A stretch of 60,714 nt of DNA from an uncultured Collinsella sp. (GCA_900541145.1 UQIH01000014.1:1-60714); one strand, 5' to 3'. Positions 39,146-47,447 are shown, counted from the first letter of the stretch. Translations and numbers: made by a program. The notes: generated from the letters alone by a model not told the origin.

Positions 39146-39175
39146 CGGCGCACAGTACAATTTAGCCGAGTAGTC

Positions 39176-39220
39176 AGGGTGGTCATTGGCGCCAAGGCGC
39201 ACGTGGCCACCCTTTGTTTT
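39176..39220 (+). terminator. Terminator of purF-purM-purN
   Basis: AGGGTGGtCA pairs with TGgCCACCCT and is followed by TTGTTTT. Confidence 0.75.
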
Positions 39221-39223
39221 GGG

Positions 39224-39279
39224 TAGTCACCTGCGACGTTCTTTAACGACTAGTCATTCAAGAACGTCGCAGGTGACTA
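39224..39279. repeat. Perfect 20-bp inverted repeat before the PTS gene
   Basis: TAGTCACCTGCGACGTTCTT (39224-39243) is exactly complementary to 39260-39279. The 16-nt loop contains GACTAGTC. It ends 18 bp before the EIIA start, overlapping or touching its ribosome site region. Confidence 0.85.
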
Positions 39280-39297
39280 GGTGAGAGAGGTGAGCGC

Positions 39298-39762
39298 ATG
39301 GCGGATAACGAAGCGCTGTTTACGCCTGAGCTGGTGTTTTTTGATTGGGAGTGCGCGACGCCGGGCGAGGTGTTTGCGCGGCTCGAGGGTGAGCTTGCCC
39401 CGCGCGGCTACATTGCCGACGGTTGGCTCGACGCCGTTCGCACGCGCGAGGATGCCTATCCCACGGGTCTTGCCATGCCGGCGGCAAACATTGCCATTCC
39501 GCATACCGATCCGGGATTTGTGGCCAAGCCCTATATCGCGGTGGTGAAGCCCGCCGCGCCCGTGACATTTAACGCTATGGCTGGCATGGGCGCTCCGGTG
39601 CCGGCGCAGATCGTCATCAATCTGGGTATTGCCGAGCCGGGCGGTCAGGTCGAGGCCCTGCAGGCGCTCATGAACATCTTTATGGACGCCGATGCCGCAG
39701 GCGACGTGCTCGGCCAGACCACGCCTCAGGGCATGGTCGACGCCATCCGCCGTCACTTCTAA
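39298..39762 (+). CDS. PTS EIIA component, fructose/galactitol type
   Basis: A 154-aa PTS_EIIA type 2 domain. The phospho-acceptor histidine is in NIAIPHTDP. Such proteins receive phosphate from HPr and pass it to a sugar-specific EIIB. No EIIB or EIIC is in the neighbourhood, so it is an orphan that may pair with a remote transporter or act in regulation. GAGAGGTGAG precedes the ATG. Confidence 0.88.
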   Translation: MADNEALFTPELVFFDWECATPGEVFARLEGELAPRGYIADGWLDAVRTREDAYPTGLAMPAANIAIPHTDPGFVAKPYIAVVKPAAPVTFNAMAGMGAPVPAQIVINLGIAEPGGQVEALQALMNIFMDADAAGDVLGQTTPQGMVDAIRRHF

Positions 39763-39773
39763 GGTGGGGCTAA

Positions 39774-39854
39774 GCCGGCACTTGGGGACGTTCCTTTTCT
39801 GCCGGCACTTGGGGACTGTCCCTAACTGCCGGCACATAAAGAACGTCCCCAACT
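39774..39854. repeat. Three tandem 27-bp repeats
   Basis: Units at 39774, 39801 and 39828 each begin GCCGGCAC and are exactly 27 bp. Units 1 and 2 share GCCGGCACTTGGGGAC; unit 3 carries GAACGTCCCC, complementary to GGGGACGTTC in unit 1. An inverted fragment (GCCAAGTGCCGC) follows at 39855. More GTCCCC words continue to 39920. Confidence 0.85.
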
Positions 39855-39986
39855 GCCAAGTGCCGCATCTGTCCCCTTTGCACCAAAATGGTGCAGATTA
39901 ACCTGTCCCCAATGCACCAAGCGTGTCGCGGGGGCCGCGTTGTGACACAATGGCGTTTGTTCGATTCGTTATGCGAAAGGCCAACT

Positions 39987-41207
39987 ATGGCAAATAAGAA
40001 AAAGAACCCCGCACCCGAGCCGACGCCCGAGCAGCAGGCTCGCGCCGCCTCTAGCTCTCGCAAGAAGCAGCGCAAGACCTATGTGTCCAAGACCGTCAAG
40101 ATTGTCCTGGTGGTCATCGGCGTGCTGGCGATGCTGCTCTCGGTCTCGGCCATGGCATGCTCCGGTCTCATGTCGCAGGCAGAGGATACCTCGAGCTACA
40201 AGCTTACCGGCGGTGTTGCTGCAACTATCAACGGCACCAACCTCACCGAGGACACCGTGACCAAGCAAATCATGAGTATGCGCACGTCCTACGGCTACAC
40301 CAAGGACAAGGACTGGGCGCAGTACCTGGTCGACAACGACCTCACACCCAAGAAGTATCGCAAGCAGCTCATCGACTCCTACGCGCAGCAGATCCTGCTT
40401 CAGCAAGCGCAGAAGGAAAACGGCGTGACCGTCTCGGACGAGGAGGTCGAGAAGGCTTGGAAGGACGCGTGCAAGAGCGCGGGCGGTGCCAAGGCCTTTA
40501 AGAAGACCCTCAAGACCTACGGCTATACCGAGGACACCTACAGGGACTCACTCAAGGAGAGTCTGGCGCAGCAGAAACTCAAGGATGCCGTCGCGCCCAC
40601 CAGCAAGCCCAAGGACAGTGAGATCGTCGATTACATCAACGAGAACCTGTCTAACTACAACGATGCCCGCCGCTCTTCAAACATCCTGATCAAGGTTGAT
40701 TCCGACGCATCTGACGAGGACAAGGCCGCCGCCAAGGCCAAGGCGCAGGAGTGCCTGGACAAGATCAACTCCGGCGAGCTGAGCTTTGAGGGCGCCGTTG
40801 AGCAGTACTCCGAGGACGCCGGTTCCAAGGAGAAGAAGGGCGATGTGGGCTGGGATAAGCTCACCACTTTCGTCGACAGCTACCAGACGGCGCTCGAGGG
40901 ACTCAACAAGGGCGACGTGAGCGAAGTCGTCGAGTCGACCTATGGCTACCACATCATCAAGTGCACCGACTACTTCCATGTCGATAATCAGGTCGATGAC
41001 ATCAACCAGGTGCCCAAGGCTATCAAGAAGTACGTCTCCAACGTGGTGAAGACGCAGACGGCCAGCACCGCGTACAGCGAGTGGCTGGAGCAGTACAAGA
41101 AGGACGCCGACATTACCGTCAACCCCATGCCCAAGGACGTACCCTATAACGTGAGCCTGAAGGGCGTCACCAAGAGCTCGACCGACGATTCGTCGACGAC
41201 TGAGTAA
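39987..41207 (+). CDS. PrsA/SurA-like extracytoplasmic peptidyl-prolyl isomerase (parvulin)
   Basis: A 406-aa membrane-anchored foldase. A basic cytoplasmic N-terminus (1-45) precedes one membrane helix (IVLVVIGVLAMLLSVSAMA). A SurA_N-like helical region (about 80-215) follows, then a rotamase domain with SSNILIKVDS, FEGAVEQYSEDAGSKEKKGDVGW and VVESTYGYHIIKC. A Ser/Thr-rich tail ends the protein. Such proteins fold secreted proteins outside the membrane. A Cys follows the helix, but the lipobox is poor. The start at 39987 has GAAAGG upstream. Confidence 0.9.
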   Translation: MANKKKNPAPEPTPEQQARAASSSRKKQRKTYVSKTVKIVLVVIGVLAMLLSVSAMACSGLMSQAEDTSSYKLTGGVAATINGTNLTEDTVTKQIMSMRTSYGYTKDKDWAQYLVDNDLTPKKYRKQLIDSYAQQILLQQAQKENGVTVSDEEVEKAWKDACKSAGGAKAFKKTLKTYGYTEDTYRDSLKESLAQQKLKDAVAPTSKPKDSEIVDYINENLSNYNDARRSSNILIKVDSDASDEDKAAAKAKAQECLDKINSGELSFEGAVEQYSEDAGSKEKKGDVGWDKLTTFVDSYQTALEGLNKGDVSEVVESTYGYHIIKCTDYFHVDNQVDDINQVPKAIKKYVSNVVKTQTASTAYSEWLEQYKKDADITVNPMPKDVPYNVSLKGVTKSSTDDSSTTE

Positions 41208-41261
41208 TCATGGGGCGGTGCTCGCACGAGTGCCGCCCACGCTATTAGAGAGGATTTGCAG

Positions 41262-41705
41262 ATGACCAACGAAGAGCTGCAGAAAGAAATGATCGCGGCC
41301 ATGAAGGCCAAGGACAAGGTTCGCCTGTCCATCATTCGCCAGGTCAAGGCAGAGGTGAAGAATATCGAGGTTAACGAGCGCCGCGATGTGACCGAGGAAG
41401 ACGTCAACAGCATGATCAAGCGTCTGATCAAGCAGACGAGCGAGACGCTGGAGATGTCCATCAAGGCCGGCACCGACCAGGAGCGTACCGACAACCTGAC
41501 CGAGCAGGTCAAGATTCTGGAAAGCCTGCTGCCCGCGCAGGTTTCGGGCGAGGAGCTCGAGGCCCTGATCGAGCAGGTTATCGCCGAGCTGGGTGCCACG
41601 TCCAAGAAGCAGATGGGCCAGGTTATGGGTGCACTCGGCAAGGCCACCGGCGGCAACTTCGACAAGCCGGCCGCGGCAAAGATCGTCGGAGCAAAATTGG
41701 CGTAA
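41262..41705 (+). CDS. yqeY: GatB/YqeY domain protein
   Basis: A 147-aa protein of the YqeY family, related to the C-terminal tRNA-binding tail domain of GatB. Typical blocks are MKAKDKVRLSIIRQVKAEVKN and QMGQVMGALGKATGGNFD. The role is uncertain; it is thought to be linked to tRNA handling. AGAGGA precedes the ATG at 41262. It is followed by a repeat and a terminator. Confidence 0.93.
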   Translation: MTNEELQKEMIAAMKAKDKVRLSIIRQVKAEVKNIEVNERRDVTEEDVNSMIKRLIKQTSETLEMSIKAGTDQERTDNLTEQVKILESLLPAQVSGEELEALIEQVIAELGATSKKQMGQVMGALGKATGGNFDKPAAAKIVGAKLA

Positions 41706-41711
41706 TTTGTT

Positions 41712-41751
41712 ACGCGGTTTTACCAAACCGCGTAACGGCTCGACGCTGCAA
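41712..41751 (-). repeat. 40-bp repeat, copy B (inverted relative to copy A)
   Basis: The reverse complement matches 15003-15042 with four differences, including the hairpin ACGCGGTTTtggtaAAACCGCGT. It begins seven bases after the yqeY stop. Confidence 0.85.
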
Positions 41752-41784
41752 ACCCGCACACGCGGCAATCTGACGTTCAATTTC

Positions 41785-41819
41785 AAGGGCGCGACCATAA
41801 GGTCTGCGCCCTTTCATTT
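41785..41819 (+). terminator. Terminator of yqeY
   Basis: AAGGGCGCgACC pairs with GGTctGCGCCCTT and is followed by TCATTTC. Confidence 0.75.
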
Positions 41820-41886
41820 CACGTCACCTTGCTCGCGTGTACGGGTTTTCGCTCATATGAACCAATCCGCTGTCAAGAGCCACAAT

Positions 41887-41922
41887 GGCCCCGCCGACCG
41901 CTTGCAATCGGTCGGCGGGGCC
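41887..41922. other. GC-rich hairpin downstream of the IS110 transposase
   Basis: A perfect 14-bp stem (GGCCCCGCCGACCG with its complement) with an 8-nt loop and no T tract on either strand. About 210 bp of further non-coding, highly structured sequence lie between it and the transposase stop. It could be host sequence or part of the IS. Confidence 0.5.
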
Positions 41923-42131
41923 TGCCGTTAACCCGTCCCGGTCCGCCCCCGGCATGTCGTCGACGCCTTCGGCTCAGTCTCATATCCGCGGATACCGTTC
42001 TGTCGGCCCGCACTCCATTCCTTCGGCGGGGCTCCCCAAGTCTGACTACGCGCATGTGGCCGCTGCCGCGCGCCCAGCGAAAGCGGGGGTATCCCCGAAG
42101 GCTGCCCGGCTCGCCGGGACGGGGGCTATGT

Positions 42132-43253
42132 CTATTCGGTTGCCTCCCGGCACATCGCGCCGAGGGCCCACAGCCACCTCACGAGCTCGGCGGCGGTGGC
42201 GGCGTTCGCCTTCGCCTGGGGCATGCCCCTGGCGAGCATCTCCTCGCGGCGCCGGAGCAGGCGCTCGGAACCCTTCCTCCCGTGCATCCTTACCTCGAGC
42301 GGGACGCCGCTGCCCTTGGGCATCAGCTTCGGTTGGTGGCTCGCTTGGACGTAGCTCCAGGACCCCTCGACTGCCAACCTCCTGACGAGCGCGTCGCCGG
42401 CCCCGCTGATCCCGCCGAGGCGCACGGAGTCCGCGCTCGACCTCTGCTTCGGGGCGAGGCCGAAGTAGGACGTCACCTGCCTGCCGGAGCGGAACCTCGA
42501 GAAGTCGCCGACCTCGGACGCGAAGGCGGCGGCGAGCGCGAACCCGCACCCCTTGATCGACTGGAGCGCCTCGACCTCCGCCGAGAGGGGGCCCGCCGCG
42601 ACGGCGGCCCTGTACTCGGCGAGGAGGTCGTCGCGCGTCTCGGCGGCCGCCTCGACCTCGTTCCTCAGCGCCGCAAGCGCCCGGATGCCGCCGTCGTCGG
42701 CGGGCCGAACCTTGTCGAGCCACCTGAGGAAGTCGTACGTCCAGTACCTCCGGGGGTTTCCGGCCGGCGTCGTGCCGCCGTAGGCGTAGCCACGGCGGGC
42801 CAGGAACGCCAGGAGCCGCTGCTTCGCCGCCGCGAGCCTCGCGGTCGCCGCGTCGTGGGCCCCGGCGAGGTCCCTGAGCCCCTCGATCTCGGGGGACGGC
42901 ACCCATACCGGGGAGATATCGTGCGACAGTATCGCCTTGGCCATCCTGGCCGCGTCGTTGCGGTCGTTCTTGGACGAGAAGTCTGCCGCCGACCTCGGGA
43001 CCTTGGAGACGGCCGCGACGACGCAGTCGACGCCGAGCCCGGAGAGCTCCCTCTGCGGGGCGAAGCCGAGGTAGCCGCTCTCGTAGGCGGCGAGCGACGG
43101 GCCGGGGAAGCCCGACATCCACTCCGCGACCTCGCCCCAGGGGTTGCCGCGGAACCTCCTCGTCACGGCCTCGCCCGTCTCCGCGTCGAGCGCGCAGACG
43201 GTGGTGGACCTGAGGTGTACGTCCATTCCGAAGGCGGTAGAATATCTAGGCAC
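42132..43253 (-). CDS. IS110-family DEDD transposase/recombinase
   Basis: A 373-aa protein. The RuvC-like N-terminal domain has GMDVH (D10), YESGY and KNDRNDA as the acidic residues. The C-terminal IS116/IS110/IS902 domain (GCGFALAAAFASEVGDFSRF and GGISGAGDALVRRL) contains the catalytic serine in GGIS. These enzymes recombine with the help of a bridge RNA encoded in an arm of the element. The frame is intact, so the element may be active. Confidence 0.92.
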   Translation of the reverse strand: MPRYSTAFGMDVHLRSTTVCALDAETGEAVTRRFRGNPWGEVAEWMSGFPGPSLAAYESGYLGFAPQRELSGLGVDCVVAAVSKVPRSAADFSSKNDRNDAARMAKAILSHDISPVWVPSPEIEGLRDLAGAHDAATARLAAAKQRLLAFLARRGYAYGGTTPAGNPRRYWTYDFLRWLDKVRPADDGGIRALAALRNEVEAAAETRDDLLAEYRAAVAAGPLSAEVEALQSIKGCGFALAAAFASEVGDFSRFRSGRQVTSYFGLAPKQRSSADSVRLGGISGAGDALVRRLAVEGSWSYVQASHQPKLMPKGSGVPLEVRMHGRKGSERLLRRREEMLARGMPQAKANAATAAELVRWLWALGAMCREATE

Positions 43254-43314
43254 GGGAGCCTCCCAACCTCGTTGCGGCGCGGCTGCGCCTCTGGCACTTC
43301 AACAACATTGTCGC

Positions 43315-43344
43315 AGCCCCGACCCGCGGTCACGAGCGGGGGCT
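43315..43344 (-). ncRNA. Structured arm upstream of the IS110 transposase, candidate bridge-RNA part
   Basis: AGCCCC pairs with GGGGCT, with an inner CCGC/GCGG stem. It lies in the 5' arm of the transposase (43254-43420), where IS110-group elements encode the bridge RNA. The identity is inferred from position; the ends of the RNA are not known. Confidence 0.3.
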
Positions 43345-43434
43345 CCTGTCGTTTCCGTGCCCTCGGATTGGGTCATAGTGTCTGACTTATGCTCAACAAG
43401 GGCGGTTGGAGGAAGGGCGTCCCCCGCGGGCGCT

Positions 43435-43497
43435 CATTGGGGACGGGCTTAAATGAGTGCCCAATGAGCAGGTACTCATTTAAGTCTGTCCCCAATG
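43435..43497. repeat. Long hairpin next to the IS110 element
   Basis: CATTGGGGAC...CTTAAATGAGT pairs with ACTCATTTAAG...GTCCCCAATG; the stem is about 24 bp with two G-T pairs. It belongs to the GGGGAC-containing hairpins. It lies just outside the likely IS110 end. Confidence 0.85.
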
Positions 43498-43619
43498 ACT
43501 AGGTGCCGACGAGCAGGTGGAAGGTTGCGGGTTCTTTACGGGAATGTAGTGTGGGCTGCGGAAACGTGGTTCTTTCCGTACAATAGTGCAACTCGTGTAA
43601 ACGCAGGGAAGGGACATTC

Positions 43620-44351
43620 ATGGCAGACATGATCGAGATCAAGCATCTCAACAAGTACTTTGGCGACCTGCATGTGCTCAAAGATATCAATCTCACCGTC
43701 AAGCGCGGCGAGAAGCTCGTAATGATCGGGCCTTCCGGCTCGGGTAAGTCGACACTCATCCGTTGCGTCGATTATCTGGAGGAGCCCACGTCGGGCGAGG
43801 TCGTCATCGACGGTACGCCGCTCACCAAAAAGAATCACCTGGAGATGGCTCGCAAGTATAGTTCCATGGTGTTTCAGCAGTTCAACCTGTATCCCAACAT
43901 GACGGTGCTCGGCAACCTGACGCTCGCGCCCATCAAGCTGCAAAAGAAGAGCAAGGAGGAGGCGACCGAGATCGCCATCGCCGCGCTCAAGCGCGTTGGC
44001 ATGGCGCATAAGGCCGGCGAGTATCCGCAGAACCTCTCGGGCGGTCAGCAGCAGCGCATCGCCATCGCCCGCGCCCTGTGCACCAAACAGCCCATCATCC
44101 TGTTTGACGAGCCGACCTCGGCGCTCGACCCCGAGATGGTCCAGGAAGTCCTGGACGTTATGATTGAGCTTGCGCAGGAGGATATCACCATGATCTGCGT
44201 GACGCACGAGATGGGCTTTGCGCGCCAGGTGGCCGACCGCGTCATCTTTATGGAGGACGGCCGCATTCTGGAGGAGGGCACCCCCGAGCACTTCTTCGAT
44301 AACCCCGAGAACCCGCGCTGCCGTGAGTTCCTGTCCAAGATTTTGCACTAG
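43620..44351 (+). CDS. Polar amino-acid ABC transporter ATPase (GlnQ type)
   Basis: A 243-aa ATPase with Walker A GPSGSGKST, Q-loop FQQFNLYPNMTV, signature LSGGQQQR and Walker B IILFDEPTSALDPEM. The HLNKYFGDLHVLKDI start is typical of glutamine/glutamate/cystine importers. It heads a four-gene operon with binding protein and two permeases. A TACAAT at 43579-43584 may be its -10. Confidence 0.95.
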   Translation: MADMIEIKHLNKYFGDLHVLKDINLTVKRGEKLVMIGPSGSGKSTLIRCVDYLEEPTSGEVVIDGTPLTKKNHLEMARKYSSMVFQQFNLYPNMTVLGNLTLAPIKLQKKSKEEATEIAIAALKRVGMAHKAGEYPQNLSGGQQQRIAIARALCTKQPIILFDEPTSALDPEMVQEVLDVMIELAQEDITMICVTHEMGFARQVADRVIFMEDGRILEEGTPEHFFDNPENPRCREFLSKILH

Positions 44352-44359
44352 GCGCGGTG

Positions 44360-45235
44360 ATGGACATGACGGATATGACGAGGGCGGCCGTATCGCGCCG
44401 TCACTTTTTGCAGCTGGCTGGCGCCAGCATGCTTGCGCTGACGGGGACCGCGCTTACCGGTTGCGGCAACTCCACCAGCGGCGAGGGCTCCGACAAGGGG
44501 TCCAAGCTTGCGGCCATCAAATCGCGTGGCCATCTGAATGCCGGCGTTAAGAAGGACGTTCCCGGCTACGGCTATTACGACACCGCCAAGGGCCGCTTTG
44601 AGGGCATGGAAGTCGATTTGTGCTACCAGATCGCTGCTGCCGTCTTTGACGTGAGCTACAAGGAGGCCCGCGCCCAGGAGCTTGTCGAGTTTAGCGACGT
44701 AACGCCCAAGACACGCGGCCCGCTGATCGATAACGGCCAACTCGACGTGGTCGCGGCGACCTACACCATCACCGACGAGCGCAAGAAGAGCTGGGATTTC
44801 TCGACGCCGTACCGCACCGACTACGTGGGGCTCATGGTCAAGAAGCGTTCGGGCTTTACCTCGATTGAGGATCTGGACGGCAAGGTCATCGGCGTGAGCC
44901 AGGGTGCTACCACGCAGGGCCTGATCGAGCAGATGATCAAGGACAACGGCTTTAGCTGCAAGCCAGAGTTTAGGGCCTTTAGCGGCTACCCCATCATCAA
45001 GAGCTCGCTCGACGCCGGCAATATCGACGTCTTTGCCATGGACCGCTCCACGCTGGCCGGTTACATGAACGAGACCGTTGAGCTGCTGCAGCCCGAGGTC
45101 AAGTTTGGCGAGCAGGGCTACGGCGTGGCGACCAAGAAGGGCTGCGACCTTTCGGCCGTGGTCGATCAGGTGATTTGCGATCGCCTGGCCGACGGCTGGC
45201 TCGACCAAGAGGTCAAGACCTGGGGTCTTGTATAG
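44360..45235 (+). CDS. Amino-acid ABC transporter substrate-binding lipoprotein with Tat-type signal
   Basis: A 291-aa family 3 solute-binding protein. The signal has twin arginines (SRRHFLQLAG) and a lipobox LTGC, so export by Tat followed by lipid attachment is likely. The mature part has HLNAGVKKDVPGYGYYD and FEGMEVDLCYQIAAAVF, typical of polar amino-acid binders. The start could be the GTG at 44357 or the ATG at 44360; the ribosome site is weak. It follows the ATPase by 8 bp. Confidence 0.92.
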   Translation: MDMTDMTRAAVSRRHFLQLAGASMLALTGTALTGCGNSTSGEGSDKGSKLAAIKSRGHLNAGVKKDVPGYGYYDTAKGRFEGMEVDLCYQIAAAVFDVSYKEARAQELVEFSDVTPKTRGPLIDNGQLDVVAATYTITDERKKSWDFSTPYRTDYVGLMVKKRSGFTSIEDLDGKVIGVSQGATTQGLIEQMIKDNGFSCKPEFRAFSGYPIIKSSLDAGNIDVFAMDRSTLAGYMNETVELLQPEVKFGEQGYGVATKKGCDLSAVVDQVICDRLADGWLDQEVKTWGLV

Positions 45236-45260
45236 GCGCATCGTCCAAGGAAGGAATCAA

Positions 45261-46007
45261 ATGCTCGAAGGATTATTTGACGCCGACCGTTGGTCGACGA
45301 CATTTCAAAATATGGGGCCCTTCTGGGAGGGCTTTGGCGTGACGCTGCAAGTGGTCGTTGCCGGTCTACTGCTGTCGCTGGTACTGGGCACGCTGCTGGG
45401 CGTGTTCTCTACCACTCGCTCGCGCGTGCTGCGCGCCATAAGCCGCGTGTACGTGGAGTTTTACCAGAACACCCCGTTGCCCGTGCAGGTGCTCTTTATG
45501 TACATGGCCGGTCCGCAGTTTTTGCAGGCCATAACCGGTGCCGATCAGCCGGTGCGCATCGCGCCGTTCGTGCTGGGCTTCTTGGGTGTGGGCCTGTATC
45601 ACGCGGCCTACATTTCGGAGGTCATCCGCACTGGTATCGAGGCGGTTCCGCGCGGTCAGATGGAGGCGGCCCAGAGCCAAGGCTTCACCCGTGCGCAGGC
45701 ATACTGGTACATCGTGCTGCCCCAGACGTTCAAGATCATTTTACCGCCGCTGTGCAACCAGGCGCTCAACCTGGTCAAGAACACGTCGGTGCTGGCGCTC
45801 GTGGCCGGCGGCGACCTTATGTACCGTTCCGACAACTTTGTGAGTCTGTACGGGTACCTGCAGGGATACATCGTCTGCTGCCTTATGTACTTCATCATCT
45901 GCTTTCCGCTCGCCATGCTGGTGCAGTGGCTCGAGCGCCGCTCCAAGGAGCGTCCGCGCGGCGTGAGCCTGGCCGAGCTGGGGCTCGACAACGTAGAGGA
46001 GGCCTAG
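45261..46007 (+). CDS. Amino-acid ABC transporter permease 1
   Basis: A 248-aa HisMQ-type permease. It has the first-helix motif FWEGFGVTLQVVVAGLLLSL, FYQNTPLPVQVLF and the EAA loop EAAQSQGFTRAQAYWYIVLPQ that contacts the ATPase. GGAAGGA precedes the ATG at 45261; the longer frame overlaps the binding-protein gene. It pairs with the next gene to form the membrane channel. Confidence 0.93.
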   Translation: MLEGLFDADRWSTTFQNMGPFWEGFGVTLQVVVAGLLLSLVLGTLLGVFSTTRSRVLRAISRVYVEFYQNTPLPVQVLFMYMAGPQFLQAITGADQPVRIAPFVLGFLGVGLYHAAYISEVIRTGIEAVPRGQMEAAQSQGFTRAQAYWYIVLPQTFKIILPPLCNQALNLVKNTSVLALVAGGDLMYRSDNFVSLYGYLQGYIVCCLMYFIICFPLAMLVQWLERRSKERPRGVSLAELGLDNVEEA

Positions 46008-46010
46008 CGC

Positions 46011-46649
46011 ATGGAAATCTTCAACGCGACCAACCTGCTCTACATTTGGGGCGGCTTTGTTAAGACCATCGAGATCTCGGCGCTGTCGATTTTTTTCTCG
46101 CTCATCTTTGGCACGGTGCTGGCGCTCGTTAAGAGCTATGCGCCCCGCCCGTTCCGTATTTTGGTGAGCGCCTATATCGAGCTGTTCCGTTGCACGCCAA
46201 ACCTGCTGTGGATCCTGTTTATCTACTTTACGGTGCAGGGTTTGGACATTGTGATTTCGACCATCGCCTTTACGCTGTTTACCAGCGCCGTTATGGCCGA
46301 GATTGTGCGCGGCGGCCTCAACTCGATTCCGCGCGGCCAGTTTGAGGCGGCGCAGAGCCAGGGTTTTGGCTTCTTTGCCACCATGCGCTACATCATCCTG
46401 CCGCAGACGTTTAAGACGATTATTCCGGCGCTGTTTAGCCAGTGCACGACCGTCATCAAGGACAGCTCGTATCTTTCGGGCATTAACGTGGCCGAGCTCA
46501 TGTACACGGCAAACGTCGTGATGGCCCACGCGATCGACCTGTCGCAGGTGCTTATGCTCTACGGCCTGGTGTTTGCGATGTACTTTGTGCTCAACTTTGG
46601 TATCTCGCTGCTGGTTCGCGCATATCAGAGGCGAATGGTGGCAGCGTAG
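46011..46649 (+). CDS. Amino-acid ABC transporter permease 2
   Basis: A 212-aa HisMQ-type permease starting four bases after permease 1. It has FVKTIEISALSIFFSLIFG, ELFRCTPNLLWILF and the EAA loop FEAAQSQGFGFFATMRYIIL. With the preceding genes it completes an importer of the glutamine/cystine type. Confidence 0.93.
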   Translation: MEIFNATNLLYIWGGFVKTIEISALSIFFSLIFGTVLALVKSYAPRPFRILVSAYIELFRCTPNLLWILFIYFTVQGLDIVISTIAFTLFTSAVMAEIVRGGLNSIPRGQFEAAQSQGFGFFATMRYIILPQTFKTIIPALFSQCTTVIKDSSYLSGINVAELMYTANVVMAHAIDLSQVLMLYGLVFAMYFVLNFGISLLVRAYQRRMVAA

Positions 46650-46651
46650 AA

Positions 46652-46680
46652 TGTGGCAAAGGGACAGCCCCTTTGTCACA
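46652..46680. repeat. Short hairpin with GGGACAG core
   Basis: TGTGgCAAAGGG pairs with CCCTTTGtCACA around a five-base loop. It sits between permease 2 and the kinase-like gene and may end the transporter transcript. Confidence 0.65.
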
Positions 46681-46697
46681 TAGAGAAAGGAATCGCG

Positions 46698-47321
46698 ATG
46701 AGCGATCTGGAGAACAAGAAGAGTCCTGTGGTCATTACCATCGCGCGCGACTTTGGCGCCGAGGGCCACGAGATTGGTCGCATGCTTGCCGACGAGTTGG
46801 GGATTCCGCTGTATGACAACGAGCTGCTGGTGCGTGCGTCGCTGCGTGCGGGTGAGTCGCTCGATAAGATGGCCGCCTATGACGAGCGTCTGGCCGTGGA
46901 GAACATGGCGTTTCTGCCCGACCGCTACGATGCGCGTTCGTACTCGGATAAGTTGTTCCAAAAGATGAGCCAGGTGATTTTGGATCTGGGTGAGACCGAG
47001 AGCTGCATTATCGAAGGCCGTCTGTCCGATTACCTGCTGCGTAACAACCCCAACCACATTGCCGTGTTGGTGACCGCACCCTTTGAGGACCGCGTCGAGA
47101 TCGTGCGCAAGAAGCGCGGACTTAACAAAAAGAAGGGCGCCAAGCTGGTCAAGCAGCAGCAGAAGGCGCGCGAGGCGTTCTATAAGCGCTACAGCGCCGG
47201 CAAGTGGAAGATGACGAGCGGTAAAGACATCGTCGTCAACCGCGCCAAGCTGGGCCGCGAAGGCTGCAAGGACGTCATCGCCGCTGCCTACCGCTACAAA
47301 GTGGCCCAGCTCGAAGCTTAA
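46698..47321 (+). CDS. Cytidylate kinase-like family protein
   Basis: A 207-aa protein of the cytidylate-kinase-like family (PF13189): VVITIARDFGAEGHEIGRML at the P-loop position, then a lid region rich in Lys (KKRGLNKKKGAKLVKQQQKAR). The P loop departs from GxxxxGK(S/T), so the true substrate is uncertain. GAAAGG precedes the ATG at 46698. Confidence 0.8.
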   Translation: MSDLENKKSPVVITIARDFGAEGHEIGRMLADELGIPLYDNELLVRASLRAGESLDKMAAYDERLAVENMAFLPDRYDARSYSDKLFQKMSQVILDLGETESCIIEGRLSDYLLRNNPNHIAVLVTAPFEDRVEIVRKKRGLNKKKGAKLVKQQQKAREAFYKRYSAGKWKMTSGKDIVVNRAKLGREGCKDVIAAAYRYKVAQLEA

Positions 47322-47330
47322 CCGACCAAA

Positions 47331-47365
47331 ACCACCACAAAGGTGCCTGTCCCCATCGTGGTGGT
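47331..47365. repeat. REP-like hairpin, relative of 3854-3886
   Basis: ACCACCAC...GTGGTGGT enclosing AAAGGTGCCTGTCCCCAT. It again lies between convergent genes. Confidence 0.7.
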
Positions 47366-47383
47366 GGGGCGGCCGGCATAGAA

Positions 47384-47419
47384 AAAGTCCCCGCCGGGCG
47401 TGTGCTCGACGGGGACTTT
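47384..47419. terminator. Bidirectional terminator between the kinase-like gene and nfnB
   Basis: AAAGTCCCCG pairs with CGGGGACTTT. A-rich and T-rich flanks allow use in both directions. Confidence 0.75.
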
Positions 47420-47447
47420 GCCGTTTGGTGGCTAGCGCTGTAGGTGA

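Larger units (their letters stand above)
41880..43420 (-). mobile_element. IS110-family insertion sequence
   Basis: The element carries one transposase (42132-43253) with structured non-coding arms on both sides. It has no terminal inverted repeats, as is normal for the family, so the boundaries are approximate. GC content is well above that of the host genes. Hairpins at 41887-41922 and 43315-43344 lie in the arms, one of which should encode the bridge RNA. Confidence 0.55.

Noticed and set aside
39774..39920. Possible CRISPR array
   Set aside because: Tandem units have no spacers between them and vary in sequence; no cas genes are present.
41829..43385. 518-aa plus-strand frame opposite the IS110 transposase
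   Set aside because: Arg/Gly/Pro-rich shadow of the transposase; spans its non-coding arms.
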